Positions 36,717 to 45,724 of a DNA stretch of 64,000 nt are shown here, one piece after another. Every line of letters starts with the position of its first letter. Positions within the stretch are counted from its first letter, which is position 1. Source of the DNA: Bacillus sp. FJAT-27264 (GTDB lineage Bacteria > Bacillota > Bacilli > Paenibacillales > Paenibacillaceae); assembly GCF_001682855.1 (NCBI RefSeq), contig NZ_MAQW01000001.1, forward strand, positions 662,741-726,740. Reading direction: 5' to 3'. Below the pieces are notes generated by a model that made no database searches, was not told the origin of the DNA, and saw only the letters and a list, made by a program, of their open reading frames with translations. The position numbers were made by a program, and so were the translations under genes.

Positions 36717-36745
36717 AAATTATTAATTATTTGGAAAATAAAACA

Positions 36746-36795
36746 AAGAGGTATTCCCCAAACCGTGAATGGCTGGAGGATACCTCTTCATTTAA
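36746..36795 (+). terminator. Terminator after the 36042 gene
   Basis: AAGAGGTAT pairs with ATACCTCTT, followed by CATTTAAAT. The U tract is weak. Confidence 0.5.
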
Positions 36796-36876
36796 ATTGC
36801 CCCATTGGCCAAATTCTTTGCCCCTTATCCTTACGCAAGAATGACTGGACCAAAGGGCGATGGATTTAGCTTTTTA

Positions 36877-37074
36877 TCATACCTCAAGCGGCAAATGCCC
36901 CGCAGCGTGATTCCCCGAGATAACATGGCTCCTTAGATTAACTAATAAAATCCTGTATCCTTCTCCCCTCGTCCAATCGTTCTTTAAATTCTCCTTTAGT
37001 GTATCCGTTAATGGTTTTGTTCCAAAAAGCTTGAGCTGGTTGGTTACTTTCGCTCGTAACAACTCATAATTCAT
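36877..37074 (-). CDS. Possible small protein, unknown (doubtful)
   Basis: This is a 65-codon frame downstream of the deaminase gene with AAGGCGG about nine bases before its ATG. The text is basic in its first half (LRAKVTNQLKLFGTKPLTD) with no recognised motif. It could be a real small gene, a remnant, or chance. The region 36796-37108 otherwise shows nothing. Confidence 0.3.
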   Translation of the reverse strand: MNYELLRAKVTNQLKLFGTKPLTDTLKENLKNDWTRGEGYRILLVNLRSHVISGNHAAGHLPLEV

Positions 37075-37108
37075 TCAAGAGTCCGCCTTTATGCAGTTTA
37101 TGTTGAAT

Positions 37109-37528
37109 TTAATTATCTTCTCTAATGTATTTATTGGGTAGCAAGTCACTTATTACAGTCTTTATGTAGCCTTCTTTGTTCTTTAAAATTACATTTGTGC
37201 CTTTCCCATAATCGCTTATTAGCTCTCGGCAAATCCCACACGGGGACACAACTTCTATTTTTTGATTCTCTTGAGTTGGGTCAGGATGCCTGACAGCTAC
37301 GATGGTATCAAATTCACTTTCTCCTTCTGAGATTGCTTTTCCTAAGGCAATTGCCTCTGCACACACAGATACACGACCAATATTAGCTTCCAAGTGTACT
37401 GCTGAATAAATCTTTCCTGTTTTTGTTCTTACAGCAGCTCCAACATGATGCTTTCCGTCTACATATAAAGTTTTTATCGTGTTCCTCGCCACATCAATAA
37501 GATAAAGGTCCTCTTTATTTACCGTCAT
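37109..37528 (-). CDS. Blasticidin-S-deaminase-like cytidine deaminase family protein (Bsr-like)
   Basis: Start at 37528 (ATG-ACG) follows a G-rich site GGGGGAA; the frame upstream has no ribosome binding site. The 139-residue protein has the zinc deaminase core: Cys56-Ala-Glu58 and Pro96-Cys97-x-x-Cys100. Its stretches KHHVGAAVRTKTG, NIGRVSVCAEAIALG, FDTIVAVRHP and VVSPCGICRELISDY are, as I recall it, close to the Bacillus cereus Bsr protein, much more than to housekeeping cytidine deaminase. It would deaminate blasticidin S or a related cytosine nucleoside. The gene looks more AT-rich than its neighbours, which may mean transfer. Confidence 0.75.
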   Translation of the reverse strand: MTVNKEDLYLIDVARNTIKTLYVDGKHHVGAAVRTKTGKIYSAVHLEANIGRVSVCAEAIALGKAISEGESEFDTIVAVRHPDPTQENQKIEVVSPCGICRELISDYGKGTNVILKNKEGYIKTVISDLLPNKYIREDN

Positions 37529-37683
37529 TATTAAATTCCCCCATTGAAATTGGTATATCAATTGAACTCCTTCCATGATTATACAACTAACACCCTAGAG
37601 GCGATAGCGATGATTAAAAGCCGACTCCAACACACTGAATATCCCTTTTGCCCAGTTAGATCAACCTGTCTTCCTTTAGAAAT

Positions 37684-37716
37684 GGAAAAAAACAGCCCCC
37701 GAGCTAGGGGCTGTCT
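37684..37716 (-). terminator. Terminator after the VOC gene at 37737
   Basis: AGACAGCCCC and GGGGGCTGT form the stem and seven U residues follow on the minus strand. Confidence 0.85.
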
Positions 37717-37736
37717 TTATAAAAATATAATCCTTG

Positions 37737-38141
37737 TTATTTCCCCTGCATGCGCATATAGGGTTCATATGAGGAGATTTCAACCAGATTCTCATCAGGA
37801 TCCCTGATATAAATGGAGTACATCGGCCCAAGTGCGCCTGTACGCTCCACCGGACCCAATTCAATCTTGACATCCTGCTCTGCCAGATGCTTTTTCACAT
37901 CATTCAGTGAATCACTGGTAATCAGACAGAAATCACCGGACCCCCTCGTCGGCTGCTTAGCTTTAGGGTCAATCTCCTGGCCAACCTGTTGGAAATTGAT
38001 CTTTTGCTGTCCAAACTTTGCTGCTTTCCTGTCCTTTCCGAATGAGATGATCTGCATCCCAAGGACTTCGCCATAAAAGCGGCAGGAAGCCTCTACATCG
38101 CGGACAGTCAGCACCAAATGATCGAATCTGGCGATTTTCAC
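37737..38141 (-). CDS. VOC (glyoxalase/bleomycin-resistance-like) family protein
   Basis: GTG at 38141 is eight bases after GGGAG; the GTG at 38150 overlaps that site. The 134-residue protein has two beta-alpha-beta-beta-beta modules with metal-ligand positions His in FDHLVLTV, Gln/Phe near FCLITSD and Glu in DENLVEISSYEP. This layout is typical of virulence-protein/glyoxalase-like VOC members. Substrate unknown. Transcribed in line with the PadR gene 52 bp upstream, but perhaps separately. Confidence 0.82.
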   Translation of the reverse strand: MKIARFDHLVLTVRDVEASCRFYGEVLGMQIISFGKDRKAAKFGQQKINFQQVGQEIDPKAKQPTRGSGDFCLITSDSLNDVKKHLAEQDVKIELGPVERTGALGPMYSIYIRDPDENLVEISSYEPYMRMQGK

Positions 38142-38193
38142 ATCTCTCACTCCCGGTAACTAGAAGTAGCTAGAAATAGCCTTTGTTGTGCTG

Positions 38194-38751
38194 TTATTCA
38201 GCCCCGGCGCGCTCACGGACAGTAGCCAGCACCTTATGGAGCCAGTTGATATCCTTTTGATACGTTTGGTTCGCATGATCCATAATCAGGCTAACGGCTT
38301 CCCGTCTCTCCACCGGAATAATGCTGAGCGCAGGATCGGTTCCTTCTATGAGGCTGACCTTTTTGTTCATCCTCTCGATAGCCTCCTCAATGACATAAGC
38401 GAGTTTATGGGGATCAACCTTATCCAGAAATAACAACGAGGAATACAGTGATCGGATATCGCTGAAATTTTTGAAAACATCATATATTTCTTCTTCCAGC
38501 ATTACCCGTCCCTTGTCCGTGATACCGTAGGTGGTCTTCTCAGGACGATTGTCAGATTGCACCACTTTGAGCTTCTTAATCAGCCCTTTCTTCAACAACA
38601 CCTCGAAGTTATAATACAACGTCCCGTCGTTGATGGACACCGTGTTGTCCAGTGGTTTGAGGTTCTTCTTAATGTCATAAGGATGATGCTCACCCTCACT
38701 CAGCATACCCAGAATAAATATTTGAAGCGACAATAGTGTCCTCTCCTTCAT
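38194..38751 (-). CDS. PadR-family transcriptional regulator
   Basis: The 185-residue protein has an N-terminal winged helix (residues 8-85) with the PadR pattern ILGMLSEGEHHPYDIKKNL, NDGTLYYNFEVLLKKGLI and TYGITDKGR. A C-terminal helical Vir-type domain (about 100-180) serves for dimerisation. It lies 51 bp downstream of the YhgE/Pip-like membrane protein gene on the same strand, a common pairing in which PadR represses an efflux-type gene. Confidence 0.87.
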   Translation of the reverse strand: MKERTLLSLQIFILGMLSEGEHHPYDIKKNLKPLDNTVSINDGTLYYNFEVLLKKGLIKKLKVVQSDNRPEKTTYGITDKGRVMLEEEIYDVFKNFSDIRSLYSSLLFLDKVDPHKLAYVIEEAIERMNKKVSLIEGTDPALSIIPVERREAVSLIMDHANQTYQKDINWLHKVLATVRERAGAE

Positions 38752-38802
38752 GCATATTTAAAAGGGGCCCACGAGGAGATTTCAGAGCCCGCTATCCTTA
38801 TT

Positions 38803-39960
38803 TTACATGAAAAGCGGCTGCGGTGCAGGTTCTATTGCTTCTTTAGGCTGTTTTACTGTCTTGAACAGATGGATCAGCGTATTAATCAATAGCGCTCCAA
38901 GACCCACTAGCACTAAGCCTGTGAGATATACCCCCGTTTTGCCGCCGCCGAACAGCAAGTTGTAATCCAGATGCAGCGTATAGAACATCGGGGAAATATA
39001 GCTGACGGCCTTGAACACTCCGCTCATCATTTCCTGTGGAATCACAGACCCGTTGGCAATCGTCTGAGTCAATAGAATTGGTAAATTCAGAAGCATCCCC
39101 GCCTGGCCCAGCAGCAGGCAGCAAATACTCGTAAACTCAATAGCCACGAACATTTCCAGTGAATGCACCATCCACACTTTCATAAATGTCTCTGCACCAT
39201 AACCATGAACCGCGAAGTACAATGAAACGCCGACAAGCGGGGCTATCAAGGATATCAGCACATTGACACCTTGCAGGGACAAGAAGGCTTTCCATTTGCC
39301 AAGGCGGGATCTCAACTGATTCAAAGCGCCAATACTCATCATGGAATAAATCATCGCGCCCACATAGGAAGACATCGTCAGGAACATTGGAGCCATCTGA
39401 TTGTGCATTCCGGCTGGCTGTGGATTGGTCGTCACGACATTGGCATCCACCTTATTCATTACAGCAGCAACCATCTGCTGCGCCTGGGCTTCAGGCACTT
39501 TCATACCTTGCAGAATACCATCAAAGCTCTGGGTCTGTAATTGCGTACTAATCTTGTTCGTGATCTGGGTGACAACATTCTGCATGGTACTGCTTACAGT
39601 AGCGGGATTAGACTGGTTAATGAAAAAATCCAGTTTCACCTGTTCTCCCTGCGCAGACAGCTTCTGCGTAAAATCCTGCGGAATATGCATCACCAGATGG
39701 GTGCTGCGATCCTCCAGCTCTTGCTTAGCCTGTTCCAGTGACAGATTCGTTACGACATGAAAAGGCATTTGCGCCTGAATCTCCTTCACAAATGTTGCCC
39801 CAGCCTGCTGATCCTCGTTAACAATGGCCACAGTAAGCTTGTCGATATCCTTAGGCATCGAGCTATACCCGCCCATAAAAATCCCAATCATTATGATCTG
39901 ATAAAAGATCATCATAAAGACGCCACCCAAAATCCCTTTGTGCTTCAGAAATGATTTCAT
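38803..39960 (-). CDS. YhgE/Pip-like ABC-2 family membrane protein
   Basis: The 385-residue protein has one N-terminal helix (about 14-33), a large outside domain with VAIVNEDQQAGATFVKEIQ-type text to about residue 190 and about five C-terminal helices. This is the ABC-2/YhgE-Pip layout. Such proteins act in export or phage reception and often lie beside PadR or TetR regulators. No ATPase gene is adjacent. A TTGACA promoter whose -10 overlaps a palindrome lies just upstream. Confidence 0.75.
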   Translation of the reverse strand: MKSFLKHKGILGGVFMMIFYQIIMIGIFMGGYSSMPKDIDKLTVAIVNEDQQAGATFVKEIQAQMPFHVVTNLSLEQAKQELEDRSTHLVMHIPQDFTQKLSAQGEQVKLDFFINQSNPATVSSTMQNVVTQITNKISTQLQTQSFDGILQGMKVPEAQAQQMVAAVMNKVDANVVTTNPQPAGMHNQMAPMFLTMSSYVGAMIYSMMSIGALNQLRSRLGKWKAFLSLQGVNVLISLIAPLVGVSLYFAVHGYGAETFMKVWMVHSLEMFVAIEFTSICCLLLGQAGMLLNLPILLTQTIANGSVIPQEMMSGVFKAVSYISPMFYTLHLDYNLLFGGGKTGVYLTGLVLVGLGALLINTLIHLFKTVKQPKEAIEPAPQPLFM

Positions 39961-40001
39961 ACTCCAGCTCCACCTTATACTTTATTTTAAATACTCTAAT
40001 T

Positions 40002-40030
40002 AAAGTAATATAATCAGAGTTAGGTGTCAA
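40002..40030 (-). promoter_or_regulatory. Promoter with overlapping dyad for the YhgE/PadR pair
   Basis: On the minus strand TTGACA and TACTTT are 17 bp apart. The -10 lies in a one-mismatch palindrome, TACTTTAATTAGAGTA (39992-40007), a good place for repression by the PadR protein encoded downstream. Confidence 0.55.
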
Positions 40031-40084
40031 TAAAAATAGAAAAGGGATATCGCACCAGCCATCTTAATGACGGTGCGATATCCC
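40031..40084 (-). terminator. Terminator after the MFS gene
   Basis: A perfect 13-bp stem (GGGATATCGCACC with GGTGCGATATCCC) is followed on the minus strand by TTTTCTATTTTTA. Confidence 0.85.
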
Positions 40085-40148
40085 AATATACCTAAAGATT
40101 GCATAAAGCAAGTGTTACGCATGATTGGTGGATTAACAGTTCTGCGTC

Positions 40149-41330
40149 CTATATAACCTTTTCCCTGGAACCCTGGCGGGGCCGAAGGAATACTACAGGG
40201 ACGAACACACCCACGAGGCATACGCATAAAATGTACGGAATATTACTTTGCAACGAGTACAGAATCGTTCCCACAATGGGACCGACAAATGATCCCACTC
40301 CTTGAACCGCTGCGGCAAAAGAGGCCACGGCTCCCTGCTCTTTGTCACTCACCGCAAGTGAAGCCGCCGTGGTATAGCCCGGCATTGTAAAGCCGATTCC
40401 AATACCAAGAATAGAAAATGCAATGCCATAGCTGCCGGGAGCGAGCAGGTACATAAGAAAGCCAGTACCTAGCGCACTCAGACCAATACTGAGTAGTCTG
40501 CCCGGCTGCAGTTTCAAAAAACGGCCTATCAAGATTTGCGAGAACACCACAAACATCCCGGTAATCGTGAGACCCAGTCCTGTCATTCGACTTGCGTCCT
40601 GAGCCGTAACCCCCATCCGATCCTGCATATAAAATCCGCTTGTCACCTGAAGCATGATCATCACGGTGGACAAAATCAAGCCAATGGAAATGTATAGGCG
40701 TATACGAGGGTCTAGCGGCGACAGCTTTACTGACATCTCTTGCACAGCAATTGTTGAACTAACCGGAATTATGCTCCAGAACAGAAGGATTACGACGATA
40801 AGCAGGCCGGCCGAAACATACATAGGGGCGGTTAGCCCCACGGTTGACAAGGCAGCCCCCATTGCCGGCCCAAGCACGAATCCCAATCCGTTAGCGGCTC
40901 CGAAAAGAGCCATCCCGCTGGAACGATTGTCTGCGGTTGTCCATTCCATTAAGTACCCCTGCGCCATTGTCGGGATGGCTCCGAAGAAAAATCCGGCAAT
41001 GGCACGCAGTCCTAGAAACACCCAGTACAGAAGCTGCATATTGAAGCTGCCCTGCTGCGCGGTATCCGCGATGATGGCGAATGCGCCGACTGTGGTTGCG
41101 TACCCGAGCAAAGCCGAAATCATAATGATTTTGCGCCCAATTCTCACCCATTTTGCCCATATAAAACTGCCCAATATCCAGAAAATCCCGGTGATAGTGA
41201 CCAAACTGCCTGACTGGATCTCCGTTAGACCCATGCCCCTTGTCAGCGGCCCAAGTATGGGATTAAATGTCGCAATAGAGATCATCGCAGCCAGGACAGT
41301 GATGAAAATAACGATATAATGTCTCTTCAC
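40149..41330 (-). CDS. MFS transporter linked to siderophore uptake genes
   Basis: A GTG start opens a 393-residue protein with twelve hydrophobic helices and the MFS loop motif between helices 2 and 3 (AKWVRIGRKIIMI). It follows the fused iron-siderophore permease gene by 52 bp on the same strand and is followed by a strong terminator, so it is probably the last gene of the iron operon. A siderophore exporter is the likely reading; drug efflux is the alternative. Confidence 0.8.
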   Translation of the reverse strand: MKRHYIVIFITVLAAMISIATFNPILGPLTRGMGLTEIQSGSLVTITGIFWILGSFIWAKWVRIGRKIIMISALLGYATTVGAFAIIADTAQQGSFNMQLLYWVFLGLRAIAGFFFGAIPTMAQGYLMEWTTADNRSSGMALFGAANGLGFVLGPAMGAALSTVGLTAPMYVSAGLLIVVILLFWSIIPVSSTIAVQEMSVKLSPLDPRIRLYISIGLILSTVMIMLQVTSGFYMQDRMGVTAQDASRMTGLGLTITGMFVVFSQILIGRFLKLQPGRLLSIGLSALGTGFLMYLLAPGSYGIAFSILGIGIGFTMPGYTTAASLAVSDKEQGAVASFAAAVQGVGSFVGPIVGTILYSLQSNIPYILCVCLVGVFVPVVFLRPRQGSREKVI

Positions 41331-41382
41331 TACAATATCTGCCCCCTCAACAGTTTAAGCTGTGTTGCATACAGATTCTGAA

Positions 41383-43455
41383 TCAGACTCTGGTTCTCCC
41401 AGTCCGTCCACCCTGATACAGAAGAAACAGCAGGTATGGCGTACCTATTAAAGCGACCATCAGCCCGGAAGGAACTTCTTTCGGCAGGGCAATCCACTGC
41501 CCTGTGAGATCGGCAGCCGTCAATAAAACAGCGCCGATGAGAGAGGACAAAATAAGCGTTCTGCGATGCTTCTGTCCACTTAGCATCCTGGCGGCATGCG
41601 GTGCAAGCAGTCCAATGAAACCCACCGTACCTACTGTGGCAACAACAGCCGAGGCCAATGCAACACCTACACCAGCAGCTATGATTCTTGTCTGGCGCAC
41701 CTGAAGACCCACCCCAAGCGAGACGGAGTCGTCAAAGGCCAGCAATTCCACCTTCCTTCCAAGCCACCAGGCCAAAGGCAAAAAGAGGAGACAGGCAATG
41801 AGGAGCGGAACCGTGTCGGCCCAGCCACGCGCATACGTACTGCCGGCCAGCCAGATTAGTGCGGCTGTGTAGCTGGACGTCTTCAAAACCAGAAACTGAA
41901 TAAGGGCTGTACCTACAGCAGATACGCTAATCCCCGACAGGATTAATATCCCGGGATTGAACCCGCTTTTCCAAGACAGTATAAATACAATCGCTGCGGC
42001 ACTAAAAGCCCCCGCGAACGCAAAAACCGCCATCACCTCGCCCGGCGCAAACGGCCACACGGCGAGTATCGCCAGGACACCGGCTCCCGCGCCGGATGTT
42101 ACGCCAATGACCGAGGGATCAGCCATCGGATTGCGTACTGCACCCTGAATCAACAGACCGGCTGCGGCAAGAGCCGCACCTCCTACCATAGCCGCTGCCA
42201 TACGCGGCAGCCGCAGATTCCACAGAATATTCCGCAGCAGTTCATCCCCTTGCCCGCTCATCGCAAGCAGCAGCTCCTTCATAGACAGCCTCATGTCACC
42301 TGTCCCCAGGCTTCCGAACACCAGGAGCAAGATCAACAACAGTCCAAGAACGGCGTAGATCAAGGGGAAAGATACCTTCTTGGAAACCATTCCTACAGTC
42401 ATCGAAGAAACTCCACTGCTTCTCCCGCCATTCGAGTCTTTCCTCATGCGCAGTACAATGAAGATCAGCCAAGGGCCACCGATGGCCGCGGTTACTGCAC
42501 CGACAGGCAGACTTCCATATGTCGCCTGAAATGGATAAGTCAAAGCATCAGCCCCCAAGAGGAGGGCCGCTCCCAGTACTGCACTTGCCGGCAGCAACAC
42601 TCTATGCTCCCGAAAGCCAAGAAGCTTCACCAGATGGGGTGCAAGCAGCCCCACATAACCAATGGACCCTGCAATGCTTACACTAGTTGTAGCCAGCAGC
42701 ACGGCCAGCGCCAGTCCGACATTCTTCGTTCTTTGCGTGCGCTGCCCCAGCGAAGCTGCAGATTCCTCACCGAATCCCAGCAGATCAAACGATTTTGAGA
42801 AAGGAAATACCATACATAGCGCTGCCACAATCCATAGCCAAGCCCCCTTAATACCCTGCCAACCATTCTGGGCCAAAGAGCCGGAGCCCCAGGCAAATAA
42901 ATGCCTGGCATCATCCAGAAATAGAATTTGTGCGACACTGGTGAAAGAAGACAACAGCAGAGTAACTATCATCCCGGCCAACACGATCCGGATCGGGGTT
43001 GACCTCAGGCCACCAGCTAGCGCGTAGACCATAACCATGGCCCCAATCCCTCCACCAAGTGCAAAGACAATAGGAAAGCTGTAAAGCAGGGAAGGAAATA
43101 ATACAGTCCCTATAACTACTGTGAAGTAAGCTCCAGCGTTGATACCTAGCGTACCAGCTGAGGCGAGCGGATTACGCAGTACAGTCTGGAGCAGAGCGCC
43201 CGATACCGCCAGAGCCGCTCCGCACAGCATTCCCGCAACCGCACGCGGCAGCCGGAAGTTCCAGACCATCTCCCCGATCGCATTCCCTTGACGGTCCATC
43301 ATTGCCTTAATGATTTCAGACAACCTCAAATTGGCTTGTCCTTGGGTCAGATTGACGACCAGCAGCAGGAACAGCAGCAAGATACAGCCTGTCAGTATTC
43401 CTGCTGATTTCCAGCGTCGTCTCTCCATTTGAATAGGGATGCTCACTCTGCTCAT
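41383..43455 (-). CDS. Fused two-domain FecCD/FhuB-type siderophore permease
   Basis: The 690-residue protein contains two complete FecCD permease units in one chain: residues about 15-335 and 355-685. Each carries the family marks, for example RLPRAVAGMLCGAALAVSGALLQ and, in the second half, RLPRMAAAMVGGAALAAAGLLIQ, plus the LGLVRPHLVK-type cytoplasmic loop (LAPHLVKLLGFREHR; LAPHAARMLSGQKHR). Most Bacillota use two separate permease genes; the fused form is the FhuB plan. Its ATG overlaps the binding-protein stop by 4 bp. No ATPase gene is present, so it must share one. Confidence 0.92.
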   Translation of the reverse strand: MSRVSIPIQMERRRWKSAGILTGCILLLFLLLVVNLTQGQANLRLSEIIKAMMDRQGNAIGEMVWNFRLPRAVAGMLCGAALAVSGALLQTVLRNPLASAGTLGINAGAYFTVVIGTVLFPSLLYSFPIVFALGGGIGAMVMVYALAGGLRSTPIRIVLAGMIVTLLLSSFTSVAQILFLDDARHLFAWGSGSLAQNGWQGIKGAWLWIVAALCMVFPFSKSFDLLGFGEESAASLGQRTQRTKNVGLALAVLLATTSVSIAGSIGYVGLLAPHLVKLLGFREHRVLLPASAVLGAALLLGADALTYPFQATYGSLPVGAVTAAIGGPWLIFIVLRMRKDSNGGRSSGVSSMTVGMVSKKVSFPLIYAVLGLLLILLLVFGSLGTGDMRLSMKELLLAMSGQGDELLRNILWNLRLPRMAAAMVGGAALAAAGLLIQGAVRNPMADPSVIGVTSGAGAGVLAILAVWPFAPGEVMAVFAFAGAFSAAAIVFILSWKSGFNPGILILSGISVSAVGTALIQFLVLKTSSYTAALIWLAGSTYARGWADTVPLLIACLLFLPLAWWLGRKVELLAFDDSVSLGVGLQVRQTRIIAAGVGVALASAVVATVGTVGFIGLLAPHAARMLSGQKHRRTLILSSLIGAVLLTAADLTGQWIALPKEVPSGLMVALIGTPYLLFLLYQGGRTGRTRV

Positions 43456-44456
43456 TGGCGCGTAAGCACTTTGACCGTCTCTTCTGCGAGCAGCTTCGCG
43501 CTAATGGGCCCGCCATAACCCCAAATCCGCCTCTCCAATGGAAATACGCGCTGCTGCTTGACAAATTCAAGGCCTTTCCAAACGGCATTCGCTTGAAGCT
43601 GGCTTTCCAGCCCGCCGCTGTCATCCGTATTGGTATAGATAAAATCCGCATCCTGTAGCGCTGGCAGAGCTTCAACATTGGCTGCTGTACCACCCAGCTG
43701 TTCATATTTTCCGGATTCATACACGTTGTTCAGACCAATCTGCTTCAGGATGTTCACCCCCTGCGAATTGCCGCTAAACAACATAATCGTCGGACCGGAC
43801 TGACCGGGCATCAGCTGAGCAAACACAACATCAGCGTTTTCTTTGCCAGCCTTCTTCAACGTTTCCTTGGCCTCAGCATAAGTCTTCTGCAAATCCGTCA
43901 GCACTTGCTCAGCGGTCTCTTGCTTGCCGATCATATCGGCAATTGTCCGAAAGGTCTCTACCATTTCTTCATACTGATCCTTGCCTTCTGCTGGATAGGG
44001 ATCGAAAAGCATGGTTGGAGCAATAGCCTTGAGCATGTCATAATTCTTTTTCACAAAATAGACGTTCGTGATAATCAAATCCGGCTTGAGTGCCGCAATT
44101 TTCTCCAAATTCGGTTCCTGGCGGCCACCGACATCAACTACGCTTGTATCCAGTCCCGGCTGAATATTAACCAGAGTATTGAAGCCGGTCTTGGAGTCGA
44201 TATCGGCTGTTCCCACCGGCTGCACGCCCAGTGCGAGCAAATCTTCCGTGTAGTTGAAATCCAGGGTCACAATACGCTTCGGAGTCCCCTTTAGCTCGAC
44301 TTGACCCATAGGGTGCTTGAACACCCGAACCTCCTCTGAAGAAGCAGGGGCAGTGTTTTTGTTACCCTTCTCTCCAGCCTGATTGGATGCACAACCAGCC
44401 AACAGCACCACTGTGAGGATGAGTATAATAAAGCTTGAAATGGCTTTGGAATTCAT
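43452..44456 (-). CDS. Iron-siderophore substrate-binding lipoprotein
   Basis: AAGGAGG precedes the ATG. The 334-residue protein has lipobox LLAGC (Cys22) and a FecB-type binding domain with VELKGTPKRIVTLDFNYTED and the helical backbone between lobes. It is the first gene of the uptake operon, 26 bp downstream of a Fur box matching 14 of 15 positions. It captures ferric siderophore and hands it to the fused permease. Confidence 0.92.
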   Translation of the reverse strand: MNSKAISSFIILILTVVLLAGCASNQAGEKGNKNTAPASSEEVRVFKHPMGQVELKGTPKRIVTLDFNYTEDLLALGVQPVGTADIDSKTGFNTLVNIQPGLDTSVVDVGGRQEPNLEKIAALKPDLIITNVYFVKKNYDMLKAIAPTMLFDPYPAEGKDQYEEMVETFRTIADMIGKQETAEQVLTDLQKTYAEAKETLKKAGKENADVVFAQLMPGQSGPTIMLFSGNSQGVNILKQIGLNNVYESGKYEQLGGTAANVEALPALQDADFIYTNTDDSGGLESQLQANAVWKGLEFVKQQRVFPLERRIWGYGGPISAKLLAEETVKVLTRQ

Positions 44457-44481
44457 AGAATGAATCCTCCTTATGTGTTAG

Positions 44482-44496
44482 TGAGAATAATTATCA
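44482..44496. promoter_or_regulatory. Fur box of the siderophore uptake operon
   Basis: TGAGAATAATTATCA matches the 7-1-7 Fur consensus TGATAAT-N-ATTATCA with one mismatch. Confidence 0.8.
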
Positions 44497-44556
44497 CAGA
44501 ACAGAACATAGTGCTCTACCTGCTGCGGATTTTTCTTTACCTGTGAAAGACCACAT

Positions 44557-44598
44557 CAAAAAAAATGCGACCTCAGCCACTGGGGCCGGGATCGCATT
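44557..44598 (-). terminator. Terminator after the AraC-family gene
   Basis: AATGCGA and TCGCATT close the stem with GC-rich inner pairing; eight U residues follow on the minus strand. Confidence 0.8.
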
Positions 44599-44612
44599 CT
44601 GTATAACAAGCT

Positions 44613-45611
44613 TCATTGTTTTTTTAGCTTTGACTGCTGCAAAAATTCACTTGGATTACAGCCATACTGCTTGCGGAAGGCAGCCGTAAAATTGCTTGGA
44701 TTACTATAACCGACAGCTACGGCGGCTTCGCACACCTTCATCTGATTGGATTCCAGCAGCCAGGCCCCTTTGAGCATGCGCTGCTCGCGGACCAGATCGA
44801 AGACGGTTAGTCCGAACAGCTCCCGGAAGCCTTTTTTCAGCTTAGTAGTGCTAAGTCCTACGGATTGGGATAATTCGAGTATAGATAGCGGCTTCTCCAG
44901 ATGATGGATGATGGTCTGACGGGCCAAATGCAGCTTTTCCAAATCATTTCTGCTCTGAATTCCAGCTGCCGCTCCTGAGGCCTTATTACCCTCCTGCTCC
45001 TGTATAAACAGCATGATAAGCTCCAAGGCCTTACTCTCCATAAACAGCCGCTTTAACGGACCTTTATGTTCACAGACCAATATATCAAAGACTATTTTCT
45101 CGATAGCCGGGGTAAGCCTGTAGCTTCCAATCGTATTCTTATAGCGGCTTAAGATCATCGCAAACCGTTCATGTTCTTCACTGCCAGCAAAATAGGCGCT
45201 CAGCTCGCCAGGACGCAGCCTCACCTTCACCCCGTAGCTTTTAGACTCCGCGCTAGTCTCCAGATAGACTTGGGTCTGGTCTGTAAAATACACCGTATTA
45301 CCGGGAGAGCCTGAGGTCGTTGCCGCTGCACCGTTCCATTCACAGTAGACATCGCCGCTTAGTTGATAAGCGAGGCCCAGAACCTGACAATCCTGGTCAA
45401 TGTACAGCTTCATATTCTCATGCAGTGTAAGATCCTCTACCAGCACTTCCATACCCGGGCGGATTAGCATGCGGGAGATGAATCCTTTGCCCACCTGCTC
45501 CGGTAATTCCAGGCGCTGCTCCCAGCCTTGATAAGACGGCTTGCCAGCCATCCCCTCCGATAAAAAATCCATATATTCATGAACATCCGTCATTCTGAAT
45601 TGATGCTGCAT
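44613..45611 (-). CDS. AraC-family regulator of siderophore uptake
   Basis: ATG at 45611 is ten bases after GGAGGG; the ATG at 45629 lies before that site. The 332-residue protein has a cupin-like N-terminal sensing region and a C-terminal AraC DNA-binding domain with both helix-turn-helix units: LSILELSQSVGLSTTKLKKGF and VCEAAVAVGYSNPSNFTAAFR, each ending near FRELFGLT or FRKQYGCNPSEF. It reads toward the siderophore operon, and regulators of this type usually activate such operons when the siderophore is present. A weaker Fur-like box lies upstream. Confidence 0.88.
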   Translation of the reverse strand: MQHQFRMTDVHEYMDFLSEGMAGKPSYQGWEQRLELPEQVGKGFISRMLIRPGMEVLVEDLTLHENMKLYIDQDCQVLGLAYQLSGDVYCEWNGAAATTSGSPGNTVYFTDQTQVYLETSAESKSYGVKVRLRPGELSAYFAGSEEHERFAMILSRYKNTIGSYRLTPAIEKIVFDILVCEHKGPLKRLFMESKALELIMLFIQEQEGNKASGAAAGIQSRNDLEKLHLARQTIIHHLEKPLSILELSQSVGLSTTKLKKGFRELFGLTVFDLVREQRMLKGAWLLESNQMKVCEAAVAVGYSNPSNFTAAFRKQYGCNPSEFLQQSKLKKQ

Positions 45612-45638
45612 TTCATCCTGTCCCTCCATGACTACTAT

Positions 45639-45653
45639 CGAGAACCATTCTCA
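45639..45653. promoter_or_regulatory. Weak Fur-like box before the AraC-family gene
   Basis: TGAGAATGGTTCTCG on the minus strand keeps the symmetry and 10 of 14 arm positions of the Fur box. Iron control of the regulator would fit the neighbouring operon. Confidence 0.4.
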
Positions 45654-45724
45654 GTATATCTTATAAGAGTTCAGGCTCAGGATCAATTGTAAGATGGAAC
45701 TGATCTCATCAAACACCCTGTTAC

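Noticed and set aside
42250..42798. Plus-strand frame of 182 codons within the fused permease gene
   Set aside because: It is a His/Gln-rich shadow of membrane helices on the opposite strand.
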